From a virus: DNA of 41,474 nucleotides. Shown piece after piece: positions 1 through 8,946 of the stretch; position 1 is the first letter of the stretch, and every line of letters begins with the position of its first letter. A program made the position numbers and the translations under genes. Below the pieces are notes generated by a model. That model was not told the DNA's origin, made no database searches, and saw nothing but the letters and a program-made list of their open reading frames with translations. The stretch is from the IMG/VR virus record IMGVR_UViG_3300021092_000084, positions 1 to 41,474 of that record; one strand, written 5' to 3'.

Positions 1-3000
1 AGATTAAAGTTTCCAAGATTTAGTGTAGGAAGTCCACTAGTATTTCCAGCACCAACTACAGCAGTGACGACTCCAACAAGAGAAGTAATATTATTTTGTA
101 CATCAGTACATGCTGCAGTACTAGAAATTCCTACATTTCCACCACCTCCTGCAAAGACTGTTGGCCCAGGAGTAGCATTTAAATTTTTATTGCTGAGCTG
201 GTTCGTAATAGCTCTTCGCATTTGGATTCCAGCTTGTTGGAATCCGTAAATTGATTGTTGTTCTTCTCCAACAAGACCGGTTGATATAGCTGTTCCAACA
301 TTATCAAAGTAAAACGCAGCAAATGTTCTTGCATAGTTATTACCACCGGTAAATACGTCTGTTGAAACGGCATCAACAAAGTATCCAAGATCTCTCTGAC
401 ATTTAGCTGAGGATATTCCAGAAGACCAAAGATTAGGATACTGGGTATTAATAGCCGTTAATGCAGTAGAAACGATTTCACTCTTATTGATTTGTATTAA
501 TTGATATGCACGATAGTATCTAGAATCTTTAGTTGTAGCAACAACACCGGGACCTGGTACATAGAATCCGGTAGGGAATCCAACAGCAAGAGAAGCTATT
601 GATTTATCAACAATTTCTTGTTTGTTGATTTCAATTAATTTATGAGCATAATAATATCTTGATCTTGTAGTAGTTTCAGCATCTCCAGGGAAGAAGAATG
701 TTGATCCCACTCCGACTGCAACAGAAGCAAGAGATTTATCAATGATCTCCTGTCTATTTCCTACAATAAGATTTCTAGCATCTTTAGATGTATGGAAATA
801 ATTAGCATTTGAATTTTCTGGATCCGGTTTAATGGTAAAATCAAATGTTTGATTTACACTAGTCTGATATAGTGTAGGTGGTGACTGATTATTAATTACA
901 TATTGTCCAATAAATTTAACATAATCTATCGCAAAAATAAGTGGAACTTCTTCTCCAGTATATGTTCCAGAATCCTTAAGTACAGATCCAATATTCCTAG
1001 ACTTAGAGTTTCCGCCAAATCTAATATCATACGTAAGAGCCTCTACAACCGAACCGATTCCAGCTTTCCAAGTATTTTCGTTAAAATCTGGGAATATTGT
1101 AGCAATTCCAATATTTTCAAAATTAAACTTAACATAGGCAATCGCTTCTTCCTTAATGAAGTTGTTATTTGCCTCTAATAAATCCCCAGCATCCAGAAAT
1201 CTTTGACCAGGAATTTGGAAACTATCAAACGAAGCTAACTGAGCTGCCCTCCTAATTGTTTTGACTGGAAGAGCTTTACCATCAAAAGCATCATTACCAT
1301 TTGCAGCAGAAACATAATATCTACTTTCAAATAATCCAGCACCATTGGTTGTAAATCCCAATGTGCCGTCTGGGAGTAAACCTAAAAGTTGTCCAGCACT
1401 ACCTATTCTAGGAGGTAAAGTTAATGTATAATTTGAAGAAATACCAGAATTAGAAAGCTGAATCTTTACAGTTTTATCTTGATTGCCTAAAGTATTAAAA
1501 CCGACTAAGGATAATGTACTTACACCTACATTATTAAATGTAGAAACTCCAGAATAATTAATATTAGTTCCAGAAAGACTTGTAACAAATCCAGCAGAAG
1601 ATCTTAAACTCTGTAGACCAATAATTGAAGAATCTGGCCCAACAATAGTTACAGTTCCTGTACCAACCGAAAGAATACCTGTAATTCTTGCATCACCATC
1701 AACAACAAAATCTGTACCTGCAGCTCCGATTGATATATTTCCAAAAGTAACAAAACCATTAACATTTATTTCTGATACAGTTAGATAAGTAATAACTCCA
1801 ACTTGACTGTTCAATGTCTGAACAGTTCCCACTCCAGTTACATCAAAGTATGTTGCGAATCCACTATTAACTCTAGAAAGATTAGTATTAGACGTTTCTA
1901 TATTTAAATCGGTAGCAATACCAGAAGAAATATATGCAACATCTAATCTTGCACTAGAAATTCCTGCAGTAGTTACGATACCACTTGTAGCAAAGAAATC
2001 ATCTACTCTTGCACTAGAAATTCCTGCAGTGGTTACAATACCGCTCGTAACATATAAGTTATCAATATATCCGAAAGAAATCCCTGCAGTAGTTACGATA
2101 CCACTTGTAGCAAAGAAATCATCTACTCTTGCACTAGAAATTCCTGCAGTTGTGATTCCTACAGTTGTTACAATACCGCTCGCAACATATAAGTTATCTA
2201 CTCTTGCACTAGAAATTCCTGCAGTAGTTACAATACCAGAAGTTGCAAAGAAATCATCTACTCTTGCACTAGAAATTCCTGCAGTGGTTACGATACCAGA
2301 AGTTGCAAAGAAATTATCTACTCTAGCGCTTGTGATTCCTACAGTTGATGCAATAGCAGAAATAACAGTTGCGTTACTCACACTTAAATTTGTAACAATA
2401 CCGCTTGTAACAGATAAAGTGTTTATAGCAGCAGTTGTTACGATACCGCTGGCGAGATATAAATTATCGATATATCCGACAGAAATCCCCGCAGTTGTTA
2501 CAATACCAGAAGTTGCAAAGAAATCATCTACTCTTGCACTAGAAATTCCTGCAGTGGTTACAATACCAGAAGTTGCAAAGAAATTATCTACTCTAGCGCT
2601 TGTTATTCCTGCAGTGGTTACGATACCAGAAGTTGCAAAGAAATTATCTACTCTAGCGCTTGTGATTCCTGCAGTGGTTACAATTCCTGATTGTGCAAAG
2701 AATAAATTATTAATCGATAATAAATCAACATTTTCTTGGGTAACTACTAAGCTTGTTACGATACCAGAAGTTGCAAATAAGTTATCTACTCTTGCACTAG
2801 AAATTCCTGCAGTGGTTACGATACCAGAAGTTGCAAAGAAATTATCTACTCTAGCGCTTGTGATTCCTGCAGTTGTTATGATACCTGAATTAATATTCGC
2901 ATCACTTAAATTAGATGTTTGTACATTTAAAGTTGTTACAATACCTGATAATGCAAAGAAGTTATCTACTCTAGCGCTTGTTATTCCTGCAGTGGTTACG

Positions 3001-4052
3001 ATACCAGAAGTTGCAAAGAAATTATCTACTCTAGCGCTTGTGATTCCTACAGTGGTTACAATACCGCTAGCGAGATATAAATTATCAATATATCCTACAG
3101 AAATTCCTGCAGTAGTTACAATACCAGAAGTTGCAAAGAAATTATCTACTCTAGCGCTTGTGATTCCTGCAGTTGTTATGATACCAGAATTAATATAACC
3201 AGTATTAGCTGATAAAGTTGTAGTGTAGAGATTAGTTATAATCCCAGAAGCTACATAAGCATTAGTAATATTAAAACTAGTGGCAATACCACCATTAATA
3301 TTAGCAAGATCAACGTATTGTGTACTAACGAATAAATTGGTAACAATGCCAACATTAACATAAGCATCATTAATATATGCACTAGTAATTCCGGTTGTAG
3401 TTACAATACCGGAGCTTATAAACAAATTATCAATATATGCAGAAGTAATTCCCGCTTCAGCTATGATTGTATGATTACTAACTTCTAGATCATAAAGAGA
3501 AGTTTTTCCAGATTCTGGATTTATAAACGTAAAACTTGTTGAAATTGAGCCGTTAACACCAAAATGAATTATTGATAATTGAATACTTGATATTCCAACC
3601 GCATCAACTACACAATCAAGATCTATATGATTAGGGTTTTGTACAATTTGACCTACCCTAATATTATCAGTAGAAATTCCAGTGATGAACAAAAGTTCAT
3701 TTGGATCACCAATGTTACTATCAGTTAACTCACCCTGTCTTACAATAGGAGGTTCGTAAGCAACCGCTAAACTCCTTAAGTTTAGATTACCTGCTATTGC
3801 AACGTCTCCTATAGCTATTAATGCTAAAGAACCTGTTGTTGTAGTTCCTATTCCAATAAAAGATTTGTTTACTAATCCTTGGGATACTGTAGCACCAAAT
3901 CCAGTTCCTACTAAATAATGACCCCCAAGTTTAACTCCATCATGAACAACCAGAACGTCTAGAGTAGTATCTACAGTTACTTCTCCAACCGCTCCCGTAA
4001 ATACTGTATGTTCTGAAGATGTTCCCCTTCTAAGTTGTACCTGCTTGGTCAT
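1..4052 (-). CDS. Tail fibre protein with Mtd-like N-terminus, partial
   Basis: The ATG is at 4052-4050 and the frame stays open to the left edge, giving at least 1350 residues with the C-terminus missing. Domains in order: residues 1-50 (MTKQVQLRRGTSSEH, then VGEVTVDTTLDVLVVHDG) match the N-terminal virion-anchoring domain of the major tropism determinant type. Residues about 190-705 are some 25 repeats of 20 residues (SGIVTTAGISSARVDDFFAT type), probably a fibre shaft. Residues about 865-895 carry YTLTLPP and GSAGQLLGLLPDGTLGF, common in T4-like fibres. Near residue 907, YYVSAANGNDAFDG resembles the start of a parallel beta-helix. From about 960 to the edge there is a helix-rich module that recurs in the gp7-like giant. 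It probably contacts the host surface (inference). It is the last gene of the fibre block and has a late-promoter-like octamer about 37 bases upstream. I see no strong ribosome binding site. Confidence 0.85.
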   Translation of the reverse strand, partial: MTKQVQLRRGTSSEHTVFTGAVGEVTVDTTLDVLVVHDGVKLGGHYLVGTGFGATVSQGLVNKSFIGIGTTTTGSLALIAIGDVAIAGNLNLRSLAVAYEPPIVRQGELTDSNIGDPNELLFITGISTDNIRVGQIVQNPNHIDLDCVVDAVGISSIQLSIIHFGVNGSISTSFTFINPESGKTSLYDLEVSNHTIIAEAGITSAYIDNLFISSGIVTTTGITSAYINDAYVNVGIVTNLFVSTQYVDLANINGGIATSFNITNAYVASGIITNLYTTTLSANTGYINSGIITTAGITSARVDNFFATSGIVTTAGISVGYIDNLYLASGIVTTVGITSARVDNFFATSGIVTTAGITSARVDNFFALSGIVTTLNVQTSNLSDANINSGIITTAGITSARVDNFFATSGIVTTAGISSARVDNLFATSGIVTSLVVTQENVDLLSINNLFFAQSGIVTTAGITSARVDNFFATSGIVTTAGITSARVDNFFATSGIVTTAGISSARVDDFFATSGIVTTAGISVGYIDNLYLASGIVTTAAINTLSVTSGIVTNLSVSNATVISAIASTVGITSARVDNFFATSGIVTTAGISSARVDDFFATSGIVTTAGISSARVDNLYVASGIVTTVGITTAGISSARVDDFFATSGIVTTAGISFGYIDNLYVTSGIVTTAGISSARVDDFFATSGIVTTAGISSARLDVAYISSGIATDLNIETSNTNLSRVNSGFATYFDVTGVGTVQTLNSQVGVITYLTVSEINVNGFVTFGNISIGAAGTDFVVDGDARITGILSVGTGTVTIVGPDSSIIGLQSLRSSAGFVTSLSGTNINYSGVSTFNNVGVSTLSLVGFNTLGNQDKTVKIQLSNSGISSNYTLTLPPRIGSAGQLLGLLPDGTLGFTTNGAGLFESRYYVSAANGNDAFDGKALPVKTIRRAAQLASFDSFQIPGQRFLDAGDLLEANNNFIKEEAIAYVKFNFENIGIATIFPDFNENTWKAGIGSVVEALTYDIRFGGNSKSRNIGSVLKDSGTYTGEEVPLIFAIDYVKFIGQYVINNQSPPTLYQTSVNQTFDFTIKPDPENSNANYFHTSKDARNLIVGNRQEIIDKSLASVAVGVGSTFFFPGDAETTTRSRYYYAHKLIEINKQEIVDKSIASLAVGFPTGFYVPGPGVVATTKDSRYYRAYQLIQINKSEIVSTALTAINTQYPNLWSSGISSAKCQRDLGYFVDAVSTDVFTGGNNYARTFAAFYFDNVGTAISTGLVGEEQQSIYGFQQAGIQMRRAITNQLSNKNLNATPGPTVFAGGGGNVGISSTAACTDVQNNITSLVGVVTAVVGAGNTSGLPTLNLGNFN
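1936..3480 (-). repeat. Tandem 60-bp (20-residue) fibre-shaft repeats
   Basis: About 25 units of 60 bp lie inside the partial fibre gene. Each encodes a variant of SGIVTTAGISSARVDDFFAT. Units between 1980 and 3190 are nearly identical in DNA, while units beyond about 3200 have diverged. The period is a multiple of three, so both strands stay open, which creates a long false antisense frame. Confidence 0.9.
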
Positions 4053-4080
4053 AGTACTATACGACTCAAATTACTATTTC

Positions 4081-4100
4081 TTCTGATGTATTTATCAGAA
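4081..4100 (-). promoter_or_regulatory. Late-promoter-like octamer inside a 7-bp hairpin
   Basis: On the minus strand GATAAATA (4096-4089) differs in one base from the T4 late promoter TATAAATA and lies 37 bases upstream of the fibre ATG. The octamer sits inside a perfect inverted repeat, ttctgat/atcagaa with a 6-base loop, directly after the stop codon of the upstream gene. No T-run follows, so it does not look like an intrinsic terminator. Confidence 0.45.
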
Positions 4101-7100
4101 TTAAATGATCACTACATATGTTCTTGGGATTTGGAATGGATTATTAATAGCTAATCCAGAAAGTTCTAGAATATAAATTGTACCAAGCCCAACATAAGTG
4201 GATTTTGTGAAGGATTCTAATCCAGAAGAGAATCCAAACAGACTTCCAGATGCAATATCATATATTTTTGTAATTGAATCATCGGCGGATCCAAGAACAT
4301 TAATTAGACCAGAACCACCTAGTGATGGGATATAGTCAACATCTGGATGGAGAAGTTCACCAGAAAGTGTTATGGTTCCAGAACCTATTTGAGTATATGT
4401 AGCAATTTCTGAAGTAATTGCAGATCCACTTACAGTAAATAGTCCTATACCAACAATTGAATATTCAAGTTCTATGGAAGTAGTTGCAGATCCAGAAATT
4501 TGAATGAGAAGTGTATTTTCTGGTGGAATGACACCAATGGACTCTCCAGAACCAGATAAAGTAAATAGATTTCCATTTCCAATGTAAGTATTTGTTTCTC
4601 TTTCGGAAGAAATTTCTGAAATGAATACTGTTCCAATTCCAATTTCGGAATAAGTAAGTTTAATATCGTTGTATGTTCCCGATAAAGTATAAAGTCCAAC
4701 TCCAATATCAGTATATACGGAAATTTCAGAAGTAACTGCACTTCCATCAAGATCTAACAGAACAGTATTTTCTGGAGGATTGGCTGTAAAACTTACATGT
4801 GCAGAGTCTTGATTATCACATACAATATCTTCATTATCACAAGTATCGTAATCATTATCTACATTGTGCCTTGTAAATCTAAAGGTTCCTCTTGCTGGAT
4901 AGTTAGGAACATAGAATACAGTCGAATCTCCAGTAAGACTTACAGATCCTAATCCTTCATAACTATTTGTAATTGATTCTTCAATGAATCCATTGATGAT
5001 GTAAAGAACTTCAGTTTCTGGAGTTTGTGCAGAATATACTTCAAGACTAAATCCAGAAATACTAAAGAGTTGAATATCTTCAGGAGTTTGTGCAGAGAAG
5101 GATTCTAGAGCCGTTCCGTAGAATTGAACCGTTCCAAGTCCACGGAAAGACTTAGTTCTCAATATATCGAAACTTCCGTTAACAGATAGTTGTCCAGATC
5201 CACTGTAAGCAAAAGTTATTTTTTCAATAATTGGCGAAGTTTGTTGCGATACGAAAATTGTTCCTGAAGTTCCTGGATTATTATCATCTCCATAATAACC
5301 ATATACTGCAATTTCTCTTGTAGATGCAATTCCGGAAAGTGTTATTATTTCTCCAGAACCATCATAATTACATCTGCTGAAGGATTCATTTCCAGTACCA
5401 GATATAAATATAGATCCTTGACCAAATATAACTGGAACCAATCTTCCTTTGCCTGATCCTAACAGTCTTATTGTTCCAATACCAGAGCCAAGATTAAAGT
5501 CGCCAATAAGGAATCCATATCTATTGCAATATGTTTTAGCGTCACGAAGATTACCATCTCCATCCGGAGCAAATCCTACTCCAGGAACAGGGCCAAAAGT
5601 ACCTATACCAGCATAAGACTCTGTATTTCTTTCTACAGCAGTTCCTAAGAATGTGTAGAGAGCTGTATCTTCTGGAGTTTGTGCAGAGAAGGATTCTAGA
5701 GCAGTTCCAGAGAAACTATAGAGAATAGTATCTTCAGGAGTTTGTGCAGAGAAGGATTCTAGAGCAGTTCCAGAAAGCGTTAATGTACCTATGCCAACAT
5801 AAGACTCTGTATTTCTTTCTACAGCAGTTCCTAAGAATGTGTAGAGAGCTGTATCTTCTGGAGTTTGTGCAGAGAAGGATTCTAGAGCAGTTCCAGAGAA
5901 ACTATAGAGAATAGTATCTTCAGGAGTTTGTGCAGAGAAGGATTCTAGAGCAGTTCCAGAAAGCGTTAATGTACCTATGCCAACATAAGACTCTGTATTT
6001 TTCTCTACAGCATATCCAGATAAGTTGATTCCTGTAGTTCCAACACCAATATTTTTCTCAATACCATAGTGTGGAGTATAATCAATATTTGGATGTAATA
6101 ATTCTCCAGAGAAACTATAAAGAACCGTATCTTCTGGAGTTTGTGCAGAGAAGGATTCTAGAGCAGTTCCTAAGACAAATATTGATCCAAATGGACAAGT
6201 AACAACTAGAGGTTCAATTATGAATCCAGCATCATCTGGAATATTGCCGGTTTCTTCTTCGGATATTAAACCAGAATCAATGAAATCAGAAGGTGTTTCA
6301 CTTACAAATCCAAAATCAGTTGCGTCTTCGCCAGGATCATAACATGATTCTGGATCTGCATTATAAGAGAAAGTAAATCTTTCGGTGAGGACACCATTGA
6401 GTTTAATACCTGTTGTTCCAACACCAATATTTTTCTCAATACCATAGTGTGGAGTATAATCAATATTTGGATGTAATAATTCTCCAAATAACTTGATTCC
6501 TGTAGTTCCAACACCAATATTTTTTTCAATACCATAGTGTGGAGTATAATCAATATTTGGATGTAATAATTCTCCAGAGAAACTATAAAGAACCGTATCT
6601 TCTGGAGTTTGTGCAGAGAAGGATTCTAGAGCAGTTCCTAAGAATGTGTAGAGAGCTGTATCTTCTGGAGTTTGTGCAGAGAAGGATTCTAGAGCAGTTC
6701 CTAAGAATGTGTAGAGAGCTGTATCTTCTGGAGTTTGTGCAGAGAAGGATTCTAGAGCAGTTCCAGAAAGCGTTAATGCACCTATGCCAACATAAGACTC
6801 TGTATGTGACTCTAAACCAACTCCTAAGAACGTATAGAGAGCTGTATCTTCTGGAGTTTGTGCAGTAAAACTTATAGTTGCAGAACTTTGATTATCGCAA
6901 GAAATACCATTACTGTCGCAGGTATCATAAGTATTATCTGCGTTATAATTTACAAATCTAACCGTTCCAAATGGAATTTGTGGATACGAAGTTGGATTAT
7001 TGATTATTAGTCCGAAATCGTCGAGAGAGGGATATGGTCCTCTGATAGTTGGTGGTTCAGTTATCGACCCGAAATCATCGATCCCACTCAAGCCAGCTTC

Positions 7101-7781
7101 GGTTATACTTCCCCAATCTAATTGTGGATTATAAATTGAACTTGTATTATATGCCCATGATACTCTTTCCAGTGCTGTGGCCGCAACACTGGCATCCATT
7201 CGGAGAGTACCAGAAGCAACATACGGTCGTACTGTTCTTTCTAATCCACTACCTATTTCAAATACAGTACCATTTCCAACCCAGGCAAAAGTAACATTCT
7301 CGTCTAGAACTCCAACAGTAAATAATGTTCCAGATCCTGTAAAGTGATGAAGTTGACTTACAGCAGCACTTGTTAATTTTATTTCAAGTGCTCCCATCGG
7401 AGTCAATGTTGAATTAACATAAAGATATCCAAAGTCTTCGTATACAGTAGAATCAAAAGTATAAACTTCATCTACAGTTTCATAAGGAGTAGAAGAATCA
7501 TATAATGTTGGACTATCAGTAAGAGATGAAAAATTTATTGATGTACTATCAAAATGAGGTGCAGAATCAAAAGTCACATCTGTAGATGAAAATTCTGTTG
7601 CTGATCCCGGTAAAGGTCGAGTCAAATAAAAATTAGTGGTATAATCTACTACAGATTGTGGTTGTAGGGATAAATCTGCAGCATAATCTATACTTCTTTC
7701 AACAGGAGATGTGATACTGCCAAAATCTCCTGTTTCGTAAGTGTTAGTACTTATTATAGAATTATATACATAGATACTCAT
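4101..7781 (-). CDS. Repeat-rich virion fibre protein, 1226 residues
   Basis: No catalytic motif was recognised. Almost the whole protein is short beta-prone repeats. A 21-residue unit (GTALESFSAQTPEDTALYTF plus one residue) recurs, with AQTPE present 11 times. A second unit of about 30 residues contains GELLHPNIDYTPHYGIEKN and IGVGTTGI and occurs three times. A third, ESYVGIGTLTLSG, is interspersed. Two larger related modules (near residues 270-320 and 950-1005) contain YDTCD followed by CDNQ. The N-terminal part has DFGSIT-type motifs that return as DDFGSI, DDFGLI and DDAGFI. This pattern suits an elongated fibre or decoration protein, but the assignment rests on repeats and neighbours. The ATG is at 7781, after an intrinsic terminator, and no late promoter lies in the short leader. 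Confidence 0.75.
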   Translation of the reverse strand: MSIYVYNSIISTNTYETGDFGSITSPVERSIDYAADLSLQPQSVVDYTTNFYLTRPLPGSATEFSSTDVTFDSAPHFDSTSINFSSLTDSPTLYDSSTPYETVDEVYTFDSTVYEDFGYLYVNSTLTPMGALEIKLTSAAVSQLHHFTGSGTLFTVGVLDENVTFAWVGNGTVFEIGSGLERTVRPYVASGTLRMDASVAATALERVSWAYNTSSIYNPQLDWGSITEAGLSGIDDFGSITEPPTIRGPYPSLDDFGLIINNPTSYPQIPFGTVRFVNYNADNTYDTCDSNGISCDNQSSATISFTAQTPEDTALYTFLGVGLESHTESYVGIGALTLSGTALESFSAQTPEDTALYTFLGTALESFSAQTPEDTALYTFLGTALESFSAQTPEDTVLYSFSGELLHPNIDYTPHYGIEKNIGVGTTGIKLFGELLHPNIDYTPHYGIEKNIGVGTTGIKLNGVLTERFTFSYNADPESCYDPGEDATDFGFVSETPSDFIDSGLISEEETGNIPDDAGFIIEPLVVTCPFGSIFVLGTALESFSAQTPEDTVLYSFSGELLHPNIDYTPHYGIEKNIGVGTTGINLSGYAVEKNTESYVGIGTLTLSGTALESFSAQTPEDTILYSFSGTALESFSAQTPEDTALYTFLGTAVERNTESYVGIGTLTLSGTALESFSAQTPEDTILYSFSGTALESFSAQTPEDTALYTFLGTAVERNTESYAGIGTFGPVPGVGFAPDGDGNLRDAKTYCNRYGFLIGDFNLGSGIGTIRLLGSGKGRLVPVIFGQGSIFISGTGNESFSRCNYDGSGEIITLSGIASTREIAVYGYYGDDNNPGTSGTIFVSQQTSPIIEKITFAYSGSGQLSVNGSFDILRTKSFRGLGTVQFYGTALESFSAQTPEDIQLFSISGFSLEVYSAQTPETEVLYIINGFIEESITNSYEGLGSVSLTGDSTVFYVPNYPARGTFRFTRHNVDNDYDTCDNEDIVCDNQDSAHVSFTANPPENTVLLDLDGSAVTSEISVYTDIGVGLYTLSGTYNDIKLTYSEIGIGTVFISEISSERETNTYIGNGNLFTLSGSGESIGVIPPENTLLIQISGSATTSIELEYSIVGIGLFTVSGSAITSEIATYTQIGSGTITLSGELLHPDVDYIPSLGGSGLINVLGSADDSITKIYDIASGSLFGFSSGLESFTKSTYVGLGTIYILELSGLAINNPFQIPRTYVVII
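5612..6870 (-). repeat. Near-identical internal repeats in the 1226-residue gene
   Basis: A 186-bp unit (62 residues = 21+21+20) occurs twice in tandem, at 5612-5797 and 5798-5983, with almost no differences. A 63-bp AQTPE unit is repeated again in 6560-6870. A 90-bp unit is tandem at about 6421-6580, with another copy near 6040-6105. The low divergence points to recent expansion or homogenisation by recombination. Confidence 0.9.
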
Positions 7782-7814
7782 TTGTAATTTCTACCGACAC
7801 TTGTAGGTATTCGC

Positions 7815-7847
7815 AAAAAAGAGGACCGCCATAAAATAGCAATCCTC
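7815..7847 (-). terminator. Intrinsic terminator after the 335-residue gene
   Basis: Read on the minus strand: GAGGATTGC (7847-7839), a 9-base loop, GCGGTCCTC (7829-7821), then six T (7820-7815). The stem is nine uninterrupted pairs, two of them G-U. It starts 40 bases after the stop of the upstream gene and ends about 34 bases before the next ATG. It is the clearest terminator in the window. Confidence 0.85.
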
Positions 7848-7886
7848 CCATTCACAATTAAATTATTAAATTTTTTTATTCAAGTA

Positions 7887-8894
7887 TCAATCAAGAGCAA
7901 CGTTTAGGGTAATCTTGATTTGGTCTCCGTTATTTTGAATTGCGTAAGGACCATTTGTAAATCTTTCAGCATACATTATAGAACTATAAAGAGTTGCGGT
8001 ATTTAAACCAACAACCGTATTTAATGTTGGATTGATAGAAGGAGTTGTAAAGAATTCATTTGCATTTGGAACAGAGAATACTGTATATACATTAGATGAA
8101 TGAGTTGTATTTCCAGCTCCAGCTGCAATATATAGGATATCCCCAGCAACTAGTTGGTGACCAGCTGCTGTAATTTTTCCAAAACTAAACTCTACACTTG
8201 GATCAGTTGCAACCTGAATGTTGTCAATAAGAGGTTTATCTAAATAAACCACTTTTAATGCCCTATCAACTCCAATAACTTTAGTTCCTGTTTGGACTCC
8301 AGCATTTCCCTTAACAAGCATTCCTAAAGTGAGATCATCTACAGTGATATCTGGGTCAATAGTAATATAGGAGTTACCAACGACTCCAATGCATGGATCA
8401 ACCGCACTTCCCTTGGTAACTGTAGTTCCGATACCAACTGACGCATAGTGAACTTTACCTTGGACAGCGATAGGCATATTATTTGCGCGAGTCACATGAT
8501 AACCGTAGATATCACCAGCATCTCCAGTAAATGTAAAGGTTTGTTCTGGATATGTAGCGGTTGTACCAGAACCTACTTGATTAATTCTCCAACGCGATCC
8601 ATTAAGAAGAATTCCAGTTTGTGATGTGTAACTTTGATCATTTCTATTATTTACACAATATGGATAACCTGTATATGGAGCAAATCCATAGGCATTAGTA
8701 TTACCAATACCATATGGTTCATAATATGCAGTTTCAGAAGGAACATCTGACTCTACTGGAGTCGTGTTACTTGTAAAAAGTTTTAAAACTAGGTTTCTGG
8801 GAGACTGGTCAGCAAGACTTGCAGTGTGGTTGTTGTTTGCAACCAAGTATCTGAGTGACTCAAGTTCTCCAATATTTGGAACTAATAGTGCCAT
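7887..8894 (-). CDS. Virion structural protein, 335 residues
   Basis: It begins MALLVPNIGELESLRYLV, a start I associate with structural proteins of T4-like cyanophages, but the exact role is unknown. The sequence has no transmembrane segment or signal peptide and is rich in G, T, N and V, as in beta-structured phage proteins. A segment near residues 80-125 (QTGILLNGSRWRINQVGSG) precedes several beta repeats. The ATG at 8894 has a good ribosome binding site (AGGGGAG about 10 bases upstream). The gene forms its own transcription unit, with an exact T4-type late promoter upstream and an intrinsic terminator downstream, so it is probably made late and in quantity (inference). A tail-fibre or fibre-tip component is most likely from its neighbours. 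Confidence 0.75.
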   Translation of the reverse strand: MALLVPNIGELESLRYLVANNNHTASLADQSPRNLVLKLFTSNTTPVESDVPSETAYYEPYGIGNTNAYGFAPYTGYPYCVNNRNDQSYTSQTGILLNGSRWRINQVGSGTTATYPEQTFTFTGDAGDIYGYHVTRANNMPIAVQGKVHYASVGIGTTVTKGSAVDPCIGVVGNSYITIDPDITVDDLTLGMLVKGNAGVQTGTKVIGVDRALKVVYLDKPLIDNIQVATDPSVEFSFGKITAAGHQLVAGDILYIAAGAGNTTHSSNVYTVFSVPNANEFFTTPSINPTLNTVVGLNTATLYSSIMYAERFTNGPYAIQNNGDQIKITLNVALD

Positions 8895-8938
8895 TTAAAC
8901 AACTCCCCTACAGGTTATGATTTTTTAATAACTATCTT

Positions 8939-8946
8939 TATTTATA
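8939..8946 (-). promoter_or_regulatory. T4-type late promoter TATAAATA
   Basis: The minus strand reads TATAAATA, an exact match to the T4 late promoter core recognised by the gp55 sigma factor. It lies 45 bases upstream of the ATG at 8894, with a strong ribosome binding site in between, and overlaps the end of the preceding gene. Confidence 0.7.

Noticed and set aside
2029-3198. 389-codon open frame on the plus strand made of IPAVVTIPEVAKKLSTLAL-type repeats
   Set aside because: It is the mirror of the fibre-shaft repeats. A 60-bp period leaves all frames open, and everything around is minus-strand.
6539-6868. 109-codon plus-strand frame with repeated ELYLLEFVQRRI-type units
   Set aside because: Antisense shadow of the 63-bp AQTPE repeats.
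1-7781. Regular short repeats considered as a CRISPR array
   Set aside because: There are no unique spacers. The repeats are in frame inside structural genes.
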